Part shown: in pieces, positions 1 to 5,803 of the stretch
Position numbering within the stretch: the first letter of the stretch is position 1
Layout: every line of letters starts with the position of its first letter
Source: an uncultured Eubacteriales bacterium
GTDB taxonomy: Bacteria; Bacillota; Clostridia; Oscillospirales; CAG-272
Direction of reading: 5' to 3'
Assembly: GCA_934447715.1 (NCBI GenBank)
Contig: CAKSER010000061.1
Coordinates: 1 to 6,864, forward strand
DNA: 6,864 bases
Translations under genes and position numbers: made by a program
The notes under the pieces: model-generated
What the model saw: only the letters and a program-made list of their open reading frames with translations
What the model was told of the DNA's origin: nothing
Databases searched by the model: none

Positions 1-12
1 TAGTGAAAAAGT

Positions 13-48
13 AAAAAAGACATGCATCACTGATGCATGTCTTTTTTT
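13..48 (-). terminator. Bidirectional intrinsic terminator of the tRNA operon
   Basis: A perfect 10-bp stem (GACATGCATC at 19-28, GATGCATGTC at 32-41) has a 3-nt loop. It is flanked by six A on the left and seven T on the right, which extend the stem and supply a U-tract in either direction. It lies directly after the 3' end of tRNA-His on the minus strand, so it most likely ends the tRNA transcript. The symmetry means it could also stop a plus-strand transcript entering from the left edge. Confidence 0.9.
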
Positions 49-50
49 AA

Positions 51-125
51 GGTGAGTAATGGGACTCGAACCCACGACCTCCAGGGCCACAACCTGGCGC
101 TATAACCAACTTAGCTATACCCACC
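51..125 (-). tRNA. tRNA-His (anticodon GUG)
   Basis: Read on the minus strand this folds as a full cloverleaf. The anticodon stem CCAGG/CCTGG holds the loop TTGTGGC, giving anticodon GTG for histidine codons. The seven-pair acceptor stem GTGGGTA/TACTCAC has one G-T wobble. It is preceded by an extra 5' G opposite a C discriminator, the G-1:C73 pair that is the identity element of bacterial tRNA-His; this confirms the assignment. The D-arm (GCTA/TAGC, GG in the loop) and T-loop TTCGAGT are standard. CCA is not encoded, so it must be added after transcription. The gene is second in the operon, 43 nt after tRNA-Arg. Confidence 0.96.
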
Positions 126-168
126 GTTTATTTGTTTTTCCCACAAAAAGCCGCAGAAAAAAACAAAA

Positions 169-242
169 CGCACCTTGGGGGACTCGAACCCTCGACCTAC
201 TGCTTAGAAGGCAGTTGCTCTATCCTGCTGAGCTAAAGGTGC
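169..242 (-). tRNA. tRNA-Arg (anticodon UCU)
   Basis: On the minus strand the acceptor stem is GCACCTT/AAGGTGC with discriminator G. The D-arm is GCTC/GAGC. The anticodon stem ACTGC/GCAGT holds the loop CTTCTAA, giving anticodon TCT for AGA and AGG arginine codons. The variable region is AGGTC and the T-loop is TTCGAGT. The T-stem (GAGGG/CCCCC) has an A-C mismatch at its second pair (50:64), with the other four pairs intact. CCA is not encoded. It is the first gene after the tRNA promoter. The minus-strand sequence just downstream of its 3' end is T-rich, probably a processed trailer. Confidence 0.95.
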
Positions 243-260
243 AAAAATTCAGCGATGATT

Positions 261-289
261 ATTATAACACAATCTGCATTTTATGTCAA
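261..289 (-). promoter_or_regulatory. Sigma-A promoter of the tRNA-Arg/tRNA-His operon
   Basis: On the minus strand the -35 box TTGACA (284-289) and the -10 box TATAAT (261-266) are both exact consensus, separated by the ideal 17 bp. The predicted transcription start is a few bases downstream, about 10-15 nt before the tRNA-Arg 5' end, leaving a short leader for RNase P to remove. Such a strong housekeeping promoter suits a stable-RNA operon. Confidence 0.93.
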
Positions 290-357
290 CACCTTTTAAA
301 AAATATTACTCTTTTTCTGACTGTTTTTTCTTTTCAGACAGAAAATGCCATTTATGT

Positions 358-386
358 GAATATATCCTTAAAGGTAAGCATAGTAT
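358..386 (+). promoter_or_regulatory. Predicted sigma-E (mother-cell) promoter of spoIVA
   Basis: GAATATA at 358-364 fits the -35 consensus of sporulation sigma-E (KMATATT) except at its last base. After a 14-bp spacer, CATAGTAT at 379-386 matches six of eight positions of the -10 consensus CATACAHT. The start would fall near 393, leaving a leader of about 25 nt that contains the GGAGG site. The call rests on the motif and on established knowledge that spoIVA is transcribed by sigma-E in Bacillus subtilis. No sigma-A promoter was seen in the same place. Confidence 0.75.
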
Positions 387-418
387 TTACAAAAAGAAAA
401 ATAATCGGAGGAAAACTT

Positions 419-1897
419 ATGACCGGGGCAAATATATACAGCGATATTGAAAAGAGAACAGGCGGAGATGTTTATATCGGAGTGGTTGGGCCTGTAAGAA
501 CCGGCAAATCAACATTTATCAAAAAGTTTATAGAAACGGTAGTGCTGCCGAACATTGACAATCAGTATGACAAGGAGCGTGCAAAGGACGAGATGCCGCA
601 GAGCGCCGCAGGAAAAACGGTTATGACGACAGAGCCGAAATTTGTTCCGGACGAGGCGGTTGAGATTACCGTCGGTAATTCCGGGCACCTTAAGGTGAAG
701 ATGGTCGACTGTGTCGGGTACATTGTTCCGGAGGCGCTCGGTCACATCGAAAACGGAGGACCGAGGATGGTTCATACTCCGTGGTCAAATGAGCCGATTC
801 CGTTTGAAGAGGCGGCGGAGATGGGAACGAGAAAGGTTATCAACGAGCACTCTACAATCGGGGTTGTTGTGACGACAGACGGTACGATCGGGGAAATTCC
901 GAGGCAGAACTATGTCGAGGCGGAGCGCCGCGTTATAAACGAGCTTAAGGAGATCAACAAGCCGTTTGTAATCGTTATGAACTCCAAGGACCCTACAAAC
1001 GAGGAAAGCATCAGGCTTGCATATTCGGTAGAGCAGGAATACGGCGCGCCGGTTGCGCTTGTAAGCTGTCTGGAGCTGGATGCGGAGGACATTTCGCATA
1101 TTCTTGAGATGGTGCTGCTTGAGTTCCCGGTGACCGAAATCGGTATTGATATTCCCGGCTGGGTAACCGCTCTTGACGAGGGGCACATGCTCTGCAGATC
1201 GGTTAACGAATCGATAATGAAGTGTGCGGCTTCGGTCAGCCGTGTGGGAGATATCAAGGAGGCATTTTCCTCTCTTGACGAAAACGAGTACATAGAAAAA
1301 ACAGCGGTAGGATCGATCGATCTCGGAAGCGGAAAGGCGACGATCGAAATACGCCTCCCGGAGGAGCTTTACTACAGCACTGTAGGCGACCTTACCGGTT
1401 TTGAAATTGCTGGGGAGGAGGATCTTATCGGGCTTTTAAAGGAGCTTTCCGAGGTCAAGACGGAATATGACAGGATTGCTCCGGCGCTCCGCGATGTAAA
1501 CGAAAAGGGCTACGGAATAGTCACTCCGGAGCTTTCGGATCTTAAGCTTGAGGAGCCGACTATTATCAAGCATCAGAGCGGCTACGGCGTCAAGCTTAAG
1601 GCGAGCGGACCGTCAATACACATGATCAAGGCAGATATCGAGACAGAGATAGATCCGATTGTCGGAACCGAGCAGCAGTCGGAAGATCTTGTAAAGTATC
1701 TTTTAAAGGGGTTTGAGGAGGATCCTGCGCAGATCTGGGATTCGAACATTTTCGGAAAGACGCTTCATGATCTTGTGACCGAGGGGCTGCACAGAAAGCT
1801 TGAGCACATTCCGGACGAATCGAGAGAGAAGCTTTCGGAAACTCTGCAGAGAATAATCAACGAGGGCTCCGGCGGCCTTATCTGCATTATTCTTTAA
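419..1897 (+). CDS. spoIVA: Stage IV sporulation protein A, spore coat morphogenetic ATPase
   Basis: SpoIVA is a cytoskeleton-like ATPase of the mother cell that polymerises on the outer forespore membrane and forms the base on which the coat assembles; it is also needed for cortex formation. The product is 492 aa, equal to the B. subtilis length. Visible features are a Walker A motif GPVRTGKST at residues 24-32 (catalytic Lys30), the paired threonines T70-T71 used as sensor residues, and a Walker B-like aspartate D97 in MVDCVGY. The conserved C-terminus GGLICIIL matches the segment used for localisation in B. subtilis. The frame stays open upstream to 59, but that part runs through the tRNA genes. 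The ATG at 419 has GGAGG (407-411) seven bases before it and aligns with the family N-terminus, so it is the true start. The gene is first in a two-gene operon. Confidence 0.97.
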   Translation: MTGANIYSDIEKRTGGDVYIGVVGPVRTGKSTFIKKFIETVVLPNIDNQYDKERAKDEMPQSAAGKTVMTTEPKFVPDEAVEITVGNSGHLKVKMVDCVGYIVPEALGHIENGGPRMVHTPWSNEPIPFEEAAEMGTRKVINEHSTIGVVVTTDGTIGEIPRQNYVEAERRVINELKEINKPFVIVMNSKDPTNEESIRLAYSVEQEYGAPVALVSCLELDAEDISHILEMVLLEFPVTEIGIDIPGWVTALDEGHMLCRSVNESIMKCAASVSRVGDIKEAFSSLDENEYIEKTAVGSIDLGSGKATIEIRLPEELYYSTVGDLTGFEIAGEEDLIGLLKELSEVKTEYDRIAPALRDVNEKGYGIVTPELSDLKLEEPTIIKHQSGYGVKLKASGPSIHMIKADIETEIDPIVGTEQQSEDLVKYLLKGFEEDPAQIWDSNIFGKTLHDLVTEGLHRKLEHIPDESREKLSETLQRIINEGSGGLICIIL

Positions 1898-1911
1898 GGT
1901 CGGGTGAGAAG

Positions 1912-2196
1912 ATGTCCTGCTGTGTAAGCGAAATGCGCAACAAGGAAGTAATCAACGTGTTCGACGGCAAGCGGCTCGGCTTTGTGTGCGATGTCGAGGT
2001 TGATATATGCGATGCGCGGATTGTATCGATTATTGTTCCGGGAGAGTGCAGCGGATTTTTTTCACGCTCCGAGAATATAAAGATCCCGTGGGCTTGTATT
2101 CAGCATATCGGAGAGGATATTATTATAGTTAATGTAAAGGACATTTCGCACTGTTGTACCTGCGAGGAAAAGAAAAAGCGCGGAAAGCTGTGGTAA
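1912..2196 (+). CDS. Cysteine-rich YlmC/YmxH family sporulation protein (PRC-barrel)
   Basis: This 94-aa protein has the layout of the YlmC/YmxH family, a small PRC-barrel-like fold found in spore-formers. Residues 8-35 (MRNKEVINVFDGKRLGFVCDVEVD and following) give the usual start: a K-E-V-I-N strand, a D-G-K-R-L-G turn and an acidic strand. I-V-P-G at 41-44 and I-P-W at 58-60 are further family marks. It has nine cysteines (3, 4, 26, 33, 46, 62, 81, 82, 84), ending in a CCTC cluster and a lysine-rich tail. There is no signal peptide. A GGTGAG site (1903-1908) precedes the ATG, and the gene starts 14 nt after the spoIVA stop, so mother-cell co-expression is likely. Its biochemical role is unknown; the cysteines could support disulfide cross-linking or metal binding, which is inference. 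Confidence 0.88.
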   Translation: MSCCVSEMRNKEVINVFDGKRLGFVCDVEVDICDARIVSIIVPGECSGFFSRSENIKIPWACIQHIGEDIIIVNVKDISHCCTCEEKKKRGKLW

Positions 2197-2278
2197 AAAT
2201 GTGTATGCCGGCATTTTGCCATGATGTGGCTGAGCTTAAATTATGAGCAATTAAGAAAAAGGGCGCAGAACGCATCCG

Positions 2279-2323
2279 AAAACAAAAAGCCGTAGGAGCT
2301 TGTCCTACGGCTTTAAAGTTTTT
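2279..2323. terminator. Bidirectional terminator between convergent operons
   Basis: A perfect 12-bp stem (2286-2297 with 2303-2314; core GCCGTAGGA/TCCTACGGC) has the loop GCTTG. On the minus strand it is followed by TTTTTGTTTT, a good U-tract, so it should end the rpsB-tsf transcript. On the plus strand it is followed by TTT, AAAG and TTTTT, a weaker tract that can still end the spoIVA transcript. It sits 89 nt after the YmxH-family stop and about 145 nt after the tsf stop. Confidence 0.88.
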
Positions 2324-2335
2324 CGCTTGTTTTGT

Positions 2336-2353
2336 CTAAATGCTTACCGCATT
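2336..2353. repeat. 18-bp imperfect direct repeat, copy 1
   Basis: CTAAATGCTTACCGCATT matches the copy at 2443-2460 at 16 of 18 positions, in the same orientation and 107 bp away. The two copies bound the hairpin-rich stretch between the shared terminator and the tsf stop codon. No gene is seen here. Confidence 0.6.
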
Positions 2354-2383
2354 GCTTTACAATAAAGTAAGCTAAACTTTAGC

Positions 2384-2410
2384 TAAGTTTGATGCAAGGC
2401 ATCAAACTTA
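2384..2410. repeat. Perfect 12-bp inverted repeat (hairpin)
   Basis: TAAGTTTGATGC (2384-2395) and GCATCAAACTTA (2399-2410) pair perfectly around the 3-nt loop AAG. No T-run follows on either strand, so this is not a standard intrinsic terminator. Its left arm overlaps a second possible hairpin, AAACTT/AAGTTT (2374-2379 with 2385-2390). A third, GCTTTAC/GTAAGC (2354-2360 with 2367-2372, one bulged A), lies just to the left. On the minus strand the set would lie in the 3' UTR of tsf, between its stop and the terminator. Confidence 0.75.
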
Positions 2411-2442
2411 TAATATGCGGCGCACAGCATTTTAAACTTCGG

Positions 2443-2460
2443 CTAAATGTTCACCGCATT
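2443..2460. repeat. 18-bp imperfect direct repeat, copy 2
   Basis: CTAAATGTTCACCGCATT is the partner of the copy at 2336-2353, with two mismatches. It runs into the tsf stop codon (complement of 2459-2461), so the repeated block on that side starts exactly at the end of the coding sequence. ATGCGG at 2415-2420 is complementary to the CCGCAT of either copy, allowing alternative long-range pairing. Confidence 0.6.
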
Positions 2461-3388
2461 ATTTGATCATGTTTGCGATTTCTTCAGCGAAGTTTTCCTC
2501 TCTCTTCTGAAGGCCCTCGCCCTTCTCAAAGCGATAGAAGCCTGTGAGCTTGATCGAAGCGCCGAGCTGCTTTGCAACAGACTCAACATACTTTGCAACG
2601 GTCATGCTGCCGTCCTTGACGTACTCCTGATCTGCAAGGCAGTATGTCTCGTAGAACTTTCCGAGCTTTCCTGTTGCCATCTTTTCAAGAATAGCCTCGG
2701 GCTTGGAAGCGTTCTTCGGGTCGTTCTTGAGCTGAGCTGCAATAACTTCCTTCTCCTCTGCGATTGCAGATGCCGGAACGTGATCTCTGTCAACATAGAG
2801 GCAGTTCATTGCCGCAACCTGAAGAGCTACGTTCTTTGCCATCTCTGCAAATGCGCTGTTTGCAGCTGTTGCATCATCCGTGTCGAATGTTACGATAACG
2901 CCTGTTGTGCCTTTTCCGTGAATATATGTGCTCATGCTGCCCTCGGCAATAACGAAGCGGCGGATCGACATGTTCTCGCCGATTACCTGAATTCTCTCGA
3001 TGAGAGCCTCGTTAACCGTCATATCCTTGCCCGGAATCTTCTCGGTAAGAAGTGTAGCAACATCTGCAGGCTTGTTTGCAAGAATTGTTGCAAGAACATC
3101 CTTTACAAATGCCTGGAAGGTCTCGTTCTTTGCAACGAAGTCTGTCTCTGCATTGACCTCGACCATTGCAGCGGTCTTGCCGTCGTCGCTGAGAAGAATA
3201 TCAACAATACCCTCGGAAGCGATTCTGTCTGCCTTCTTTGCAGCAACCGCAAGTCCCTTTTCACGCAGGAACTTGATAGCCTCGTCGAAATCGCCGTTTG
3301 TTTCCTTAAGAGCCTTTTTGCAATCCATCATGCCGCAGCCTGTCTTTGCGCGCAGGTCTGCAACCATTTTTGCTGTAATATCTGCCAT
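2459..3388 (-). CDS. tsf: Translation elongation factor Ts
   Basis: EF-Ts is the nucleotide exchange factor that releases GDP from EF-Tu in the cytosol during translation. The product has 309 aa, slightly longer than the usual 280-295. The N-terminal UBA-like domain (about residues 4-45) carries the family sequence VADLRAKTGCGMMDCKKAL. The core TDFVAKNE motif at 82-89, whose Asp-Phe pair inserts near the EF-Tu magnesium site, is intact. The C-terminal dimerisation-type domain ends GFYRFEKGEG and following. The start is ATG with GAAAGGAA about ten bases upstream (3398-3405). It lies 78 nt after rpsB in the conserved rpsB-tsf order, with no promoter of its own that I can see, so it should be read from the rpsB promoter. 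Confidence 0.98.
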   Translation of the reverse strand: MADITAKMVADLRAKTGCGMMDCKKALKETNGDFDEAIKFLREKGLAVAAKKADRIASEGIVDILLSDDGKTAAMVEVNAETDFVAKNETFQAFVKDVLATILANKPADVATLLTEKIPGKDMTVNEALIERIQVIGENMSIRRFVIAEGSMSTYIHGKGTTGVIVTFDTDDATAANSAFAEMAKNVALQVAAMNCLYVDRDHVPASAIAEEKEVIAAQLKNDPKNASKPEAILEKMATGKLGKFYETYCLADQEYVKDGSMTVAKYVESVAKQLGASIKLTGFYRFEKGEGLQKREENFAEEIANMIK

Positions 3389-3428
3389 TGTATTTATTTC
3401 CTTTCGATTCTGATTTATTGGAATAGGT

Positions 3429-3453
3429 CGCTGCCGAAGGTATTTCGGCAGCG
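3429..3453 (-). promoter_or_regulatory. Intercistronic rpsB-tsf hairpin
   Basis: CGCTGCCGAA (3429-3438) and TTCGGCAGCG (3444-3453) form a perfect 10-bp, GC-rich stem with a 5-nt loop, 13 nt after the rpsB stop on the minus strand. No T-tract follows, so full termination is unlikely. It may stabilise the upstream message, be a processing site, or modulate the S2 to EF-Ts ratio. The hairpin itself is seen in the sequence; its role is inferred. Confidence 0.7.
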
Positions 3454-3466
3454 CTACGATGTCTGA

Positions 3467-4213
3467 TTATTCAGCCTCTGCTTCGGTCTTGTCGCCTTCA
3501 GCCTCTGCCTCGGCGTCCTCCTCGAACTGCTCGCCCTGCTTTCCTTCGAGAATAGCGTCTGCCATTACGGAAGAAATGAGCTTGATAGCACGGATTGCAT
3601 CGTCGTTACCCGGAATGACATAATCAGCGTCATCAGGGTCGCAGTTTGTATCAACGATAGCAACTACCGGAATTCCGAGCTTCTTAGCCTCTGCAACTGC
3701 GTTCTTTTCCTTTCTCGGGTCAACGATGAAGATTGCAGACGGAAGTCCTTCCATGTGCTTGATACCGCCGAGGTTCTTCTCGAGGTCGTTGATTTCCTTA
3801 AGAAGGGAAGCAACCTCCTTCTTCGGGAGAAGATCGAATGTTCCGTCCTCCTGCATCTTGTTCAGGCTGTTAAGACGTGCAATGCTCTTCTTGATTGTCT
3901 TGAAGTTTGTGAGCATTCCGCCCGGCCAACGGACGTTAACGTAATACATTCCGGCTCTGATTGCCTCTTCCTTGATTACGTCGGCAGCCTGCTTCTTTGT
4001 TCCGACAAAAAGAACATTTCCGCCGTCGATTGCTACATCGCGGATAAAGGAATATGCCTCGTCGAGCTTCTTTGCTGTCTTCTGGAGATCGATGATATAG
4101 ATCTCGTTTCTTTCTGTGAAGATGTACTCTGCCATCTTCGGGTTCCATCTCTGAGTACGGTGTCCGAAATGAACGCCGGCTTCAAGCAACTGCTTAATAG
4201 TTACAACTGACAC
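3467..4213 (-). CDS. rpsB: 30S ribosomal protein S2
   Basis: S2 binds late to the 30S subunit between head and body and helps bring S1 or the mRNA platform into place. The product has 248 aa. Family marks are LLEAGVHFGHRTQRWNPKM at 9-27, NVRWPGGMLTN at 93-103, the second signature PSAIFIVDPRKE at 158-169 with its downstream KKLGIP, and NDDAIRAI at 203-210. The last 18 residues are a low-complexity acidic tail of Glu, Ala and Asp repeats, beyond the globular domain and variable in the family. The start codon is GTG (4211-4213 on the plus strand, complement CAC), preceded by the strong site GAAGGAGG (4223-4230) at nine bases. No ATG fits the family N-terminus better. It is first in the rpsB-tsf operon. 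Confidence 0.98.
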   Translation of the reverse strand: MSVVTIKQLLEAGVHFGHRTQRWNPKMAEYIFTERNEIYIIDLQKTAKKLDEAYSFIRDVAIDGGNVLFVGTKKQAADVIKEEAIRAGMYYVNVRWPGGMLTNFKTIKKSIARLNSLNKMQEDGTFDLLPKKEVASLLKEINDLEKNLGGIKHMEGLPSAIFIVDPRKEKNAVAEAKKLGIPVVAIVDTNCDPDDADYVIPGNDDAIRAIKLISSVMADAILEGKQGEQFEEDAEAEAEGDKTEAEAE

Positions 4214-4319
4214 TTTTTAAATCCTCCTTCGGTTTATTCCACCACGGCAATTGGTCTTTCGACACCGAATTTACGCCGTTTAAAATTTGCGTTATCTGCC
4301 GTGTGTGTATTAAATGCCA
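4214..4319 (-). promoter_or_regulatory. rpsB leader with candidate regulatory RNA structure
   Basis: From the predicted start near 4319 the leader is about 105 nt. On the minus strand CACGGCA (4297-4303) pairs perfectly with TGCCGTG (4243-4249), a 7-bp closing stem extended by one G-U pair. Inside are ACGC/GCGT (4289-4292 with 4273-4276) and GTC-GAAA-GAC (4254-4263), which has a GNRA tetraloop. Alternatively TTCGG (4265-4269) can pair with CCGAA (4228-4232), next to the ribosome binding site, and would compete with the inner folding. Autoregulation by S2 through the rpsB leader is known in gammaproteobacteria; a similar role here is inference. Confidence 0.45.
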
Positions 4320-4325
4320 CAAAAC

Positions 4326-4354
4326 AGTATATCATACTGATTTTTCTATTTCAA
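4326..4354 (-). promoter_or_regulatory. Sigma-A promoter of rpsB-tsf
   Basis: On the minus strand the -35 box TTGAAA (4349-4354) and the -10 box TATACT (4326-4331) are separated by exactly 17 bp. It lies between the terminator of the preceding gene and the structured rpsB leader. Confidence 0.88.
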
Positions 4355-4383
4355 GCATCGAAGCAATTTTTACAATTTGTTAA

Positions 4384-4422
4384 CAAAATGCCCCGTACCT
4401 GTTTAGGATACGAGGCATTTTG
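4384..4422 (-). terminator. Terminator after the M18 aminopeptidase gene
   Basis: CAAAATGCC (4384-4392) pairs with GGCATTTTG (4414-4422). After a C-A mismatch the stem continues with CGTA/TACG, and CCT/AGG closes the loop GTTT. The A/T arms give a short ATTTTG tract at the end of the minus-strand stem. It begins 26 nt after the aminopeptidase stop and lies just upstream of the rpsB promoter, so it insulates the two units. The U-tract is modest, so some read-through is possible. Confidence 0.75.
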
Positions 4423-4447
4423 GCGTTTTACAGTCGGTTTTAAGCGG

Positions 4448-5749
4448 TCAGTCGATTCCGTATCCGGAGTCGGATACAATCAGGCTGCTTTCGTAGAATT
4501 TTTTAAGTGCCGAAATCAGATAGTCGGTGTCCTTTGCACCTGCTGTTTCGTATGATGAATGCATTGCAAGCTGTGCAAGACCGATGTCGACCGTGTTGAG
4601 CGAAACATGTGTGTTTGCGATGTTTCCGAGAGTTGATCCGCCGGGCATATCGGCACGGTTGGCGTACGACTGGACCGGCACATCTGCCTTTTCGCAGATA
4701 AGACGGAATATCGCGCTCGAAACTGCGTCGGTGGTGTATCTCTGGTTTGCGTTGTACTTAATTACGATTCCCCCGTTCATGTATACCGAATGGTTCGGGT
4801 CGGAAAGCTCCGGATGATTCGGGTGGGCAGCGTGCGCGTTGTCGCAGGAGACAAGGAAGCTGTGCTGCAGCTTGGTTTTAAGATTTTTGCATTTTCCTCC
4901 GGTTCCCGTTACGATTCTTTCGAGCGTGTCGGAAAGGAAGGTGGATGCCGCGCCCTGCTTTGTTGTGCTTCCGACCTCCTCGTTGTCAAAGAGGCAGTAG
5001 ACCGGGAGGCTGTTTTTACTTTCGCCGGAGGAAATAAATGCCTCGAGTGCTCCGAAGGCGCACTGAAGGTCATCGATGCGCGGTGCGGAAATGAAGCCGC
5101 CGAATTCTGTTCCGTCCTTCGGATTATAGGCAAAAAGATCGGTTGTGACAATGTCTTTCTTTTCTACTCCGGCTGCTTCTGCGACCATTGAAAGCAGATC
5201 CGGGTTTTCTTTGCTTGAAGCGTCGGAAAACAGCGGAAGCATGTCGGATGCCGGGTTATAGGATGCGTTTTCGTTTGCCTTTCTGTTCATGTGAATGGCG
5301 ACGCTGGGGATAATTCCGACTGTGTCTCCTATGTCGGCAAGCTTTATTTCGATTCCGTTTCCGTTTCTTACCGTAACTCTTCCGGCAACCGAAAGGGGTG
5401 TGTCAAACCAGCTTGCAAGAAGCATTCCTCCGTAGGTTTCTGTTGAAAGGCGGACATAATGACTGTCGCTTCTTTCCGGACTTTCCTTTACCTTGAAGCA
5501 GGGGCTGTCACAGTGGGAGGCGGTCATCATAAATCCTGTATAATTACCGGTCGGAACTCTGAAGGCGATCAGCGACGAGCCGTTTCTTTTTGTAAAATAC
5601 TTCTTTCCGGGGGTAAGCACCCACTCATCAGCCTCGCTGATGAATTCATATCCGTTTTCTGTCAGTATATCAGCCGTGTTTTTTACCGCATGATATGCTG
5701 TTACGCCCTTTTTAATATAGCTGAAAAGCTTTTTGTTCGTGTTTTGCAT
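4448..5749 (-). CDS. M18 family metallo-aminopeptidase (aspartyl aminopeptidase type)
   Basis: This is a cytosolic di-metal aminopeptidase of peptidase family M18, typified by aspartyl aminopeptidase and bacterial ApeB; these assemble as large oligomers and remove N-terminal residues, acidic ones in characterised members. The product has 433 aa, normal for the family. Expected metal and catalytic residues are all visible: His79 with Asp81 in TASHCDSP, Asp226 in APRIDD, Glu257-Glu258 in DNEEVGS, Asp303 in SCDNAHAAHPNH and His397 in LAMHSSYE. The 94-residue spacing from Asp303 to His397 agrees with the human enzyme. There is no signal peptide. The ATG has AAGGAGG eight bases upstream (5758-5764). 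It starts 54 nt after the membrane protein gene with no terminator between, so they are probably co-transcribed. Substrate preference cannot be read from the sequence. Confidence 0.95.
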   Translation of the reverse strand: MQNTNKKLFSYIKKGVTAYHAVKNTADILTENGYEFISEADEWVLTPGKKYFTKRNGSSLIAFRVPTGNYTGFMMTASHCDSPCFKVKESPERSDSHYVRLSTETYGGMLLASWFDTPLSVAGRVTVRNGNGIEIKLADIGDTVGIIPSVAIHMNRKANENASYNPASDMLPLFSDASSKENPDLLSMVAEAAGVEKKDIVTTDLFAYNPKDGTEFGGFISAPRIDDLQCAFGALEAFISSGESKNSLPVYCLFDNEEVGSTTKQGAASTFLSDTLERIVTGTGGKCKNLKTKLQHSFLVSCDNAHAAHPNHPELSDPNHSVYMNGGIVIKYNANQRYTTDAVSSAIFRLICEKADVPVQSYANRADMPGGSTLGNIANTHVSLNTVDIGLAQLAMHSSYETAGAKDTDYLISALKKFYESSLIVSDSGYGID

Positions 5750-5803
5750 GATCTGCTCCTCCTTTTATATTATAAGTTGCTTTAAATTATGGATTTTCAC
5801 CTG

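Noticed and set aside
59..418. In-frame upstream extension of spoIVA
   Set aside because: It runs through both tRNA genes and their promoter. The family N-terminus and the GGAGG site both fit the ATG at 419.
785..1293. Open frames antisense to spoIVA
   Set aside because: The spoIVA frame is intact and fully matches the family; the reverse frames have no ribosome binding sites or recognisable domains.
2221..2295. 24-codon open frame MMWLSLNYEQLRKRAQ and following after the YmxH-type gene
   Set aside because: There is no ribosome binding site, the stop falls inside the terminator stem, and the peptide resembles nothing I know.
2336..2460. CRISPR array
   Set aside because: There are only two imperfect copies, 107 bp apart, with hairpins rather than spacers between them and no cas gene nearby.
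2447..3466. Long open frame antisense to tsf, rich in Cys, Leu and Asn
   Set aside because: It is the mirror of a strongly biased, well-conserved gene (EF-Ts), lacks a ribosome binding site, and has a composition typical of an antisense shadow.
3467..3530. Repetitive 3' end of rpsB as a frameshift or assembly artefact
   Set aside because: Acidic Glu/Ala tails are common at the S2 C-terminus, the frame is continuous, and the globular domain is complete before it.
3755..4210. Open frames antisense to rpsB
   Set aside because: They are shadows of a conserved ribosomal protein gene, with no start signals of their own.
5769..5774. TATAAT on the minus strand just before the aminopeptidase gene as a separate promoter
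   Set aside because: The only nearby -35-like box is about 31 bp away, and the start would fall within the ribosome binding site. Co-transcription with the upstream gene is simpler.
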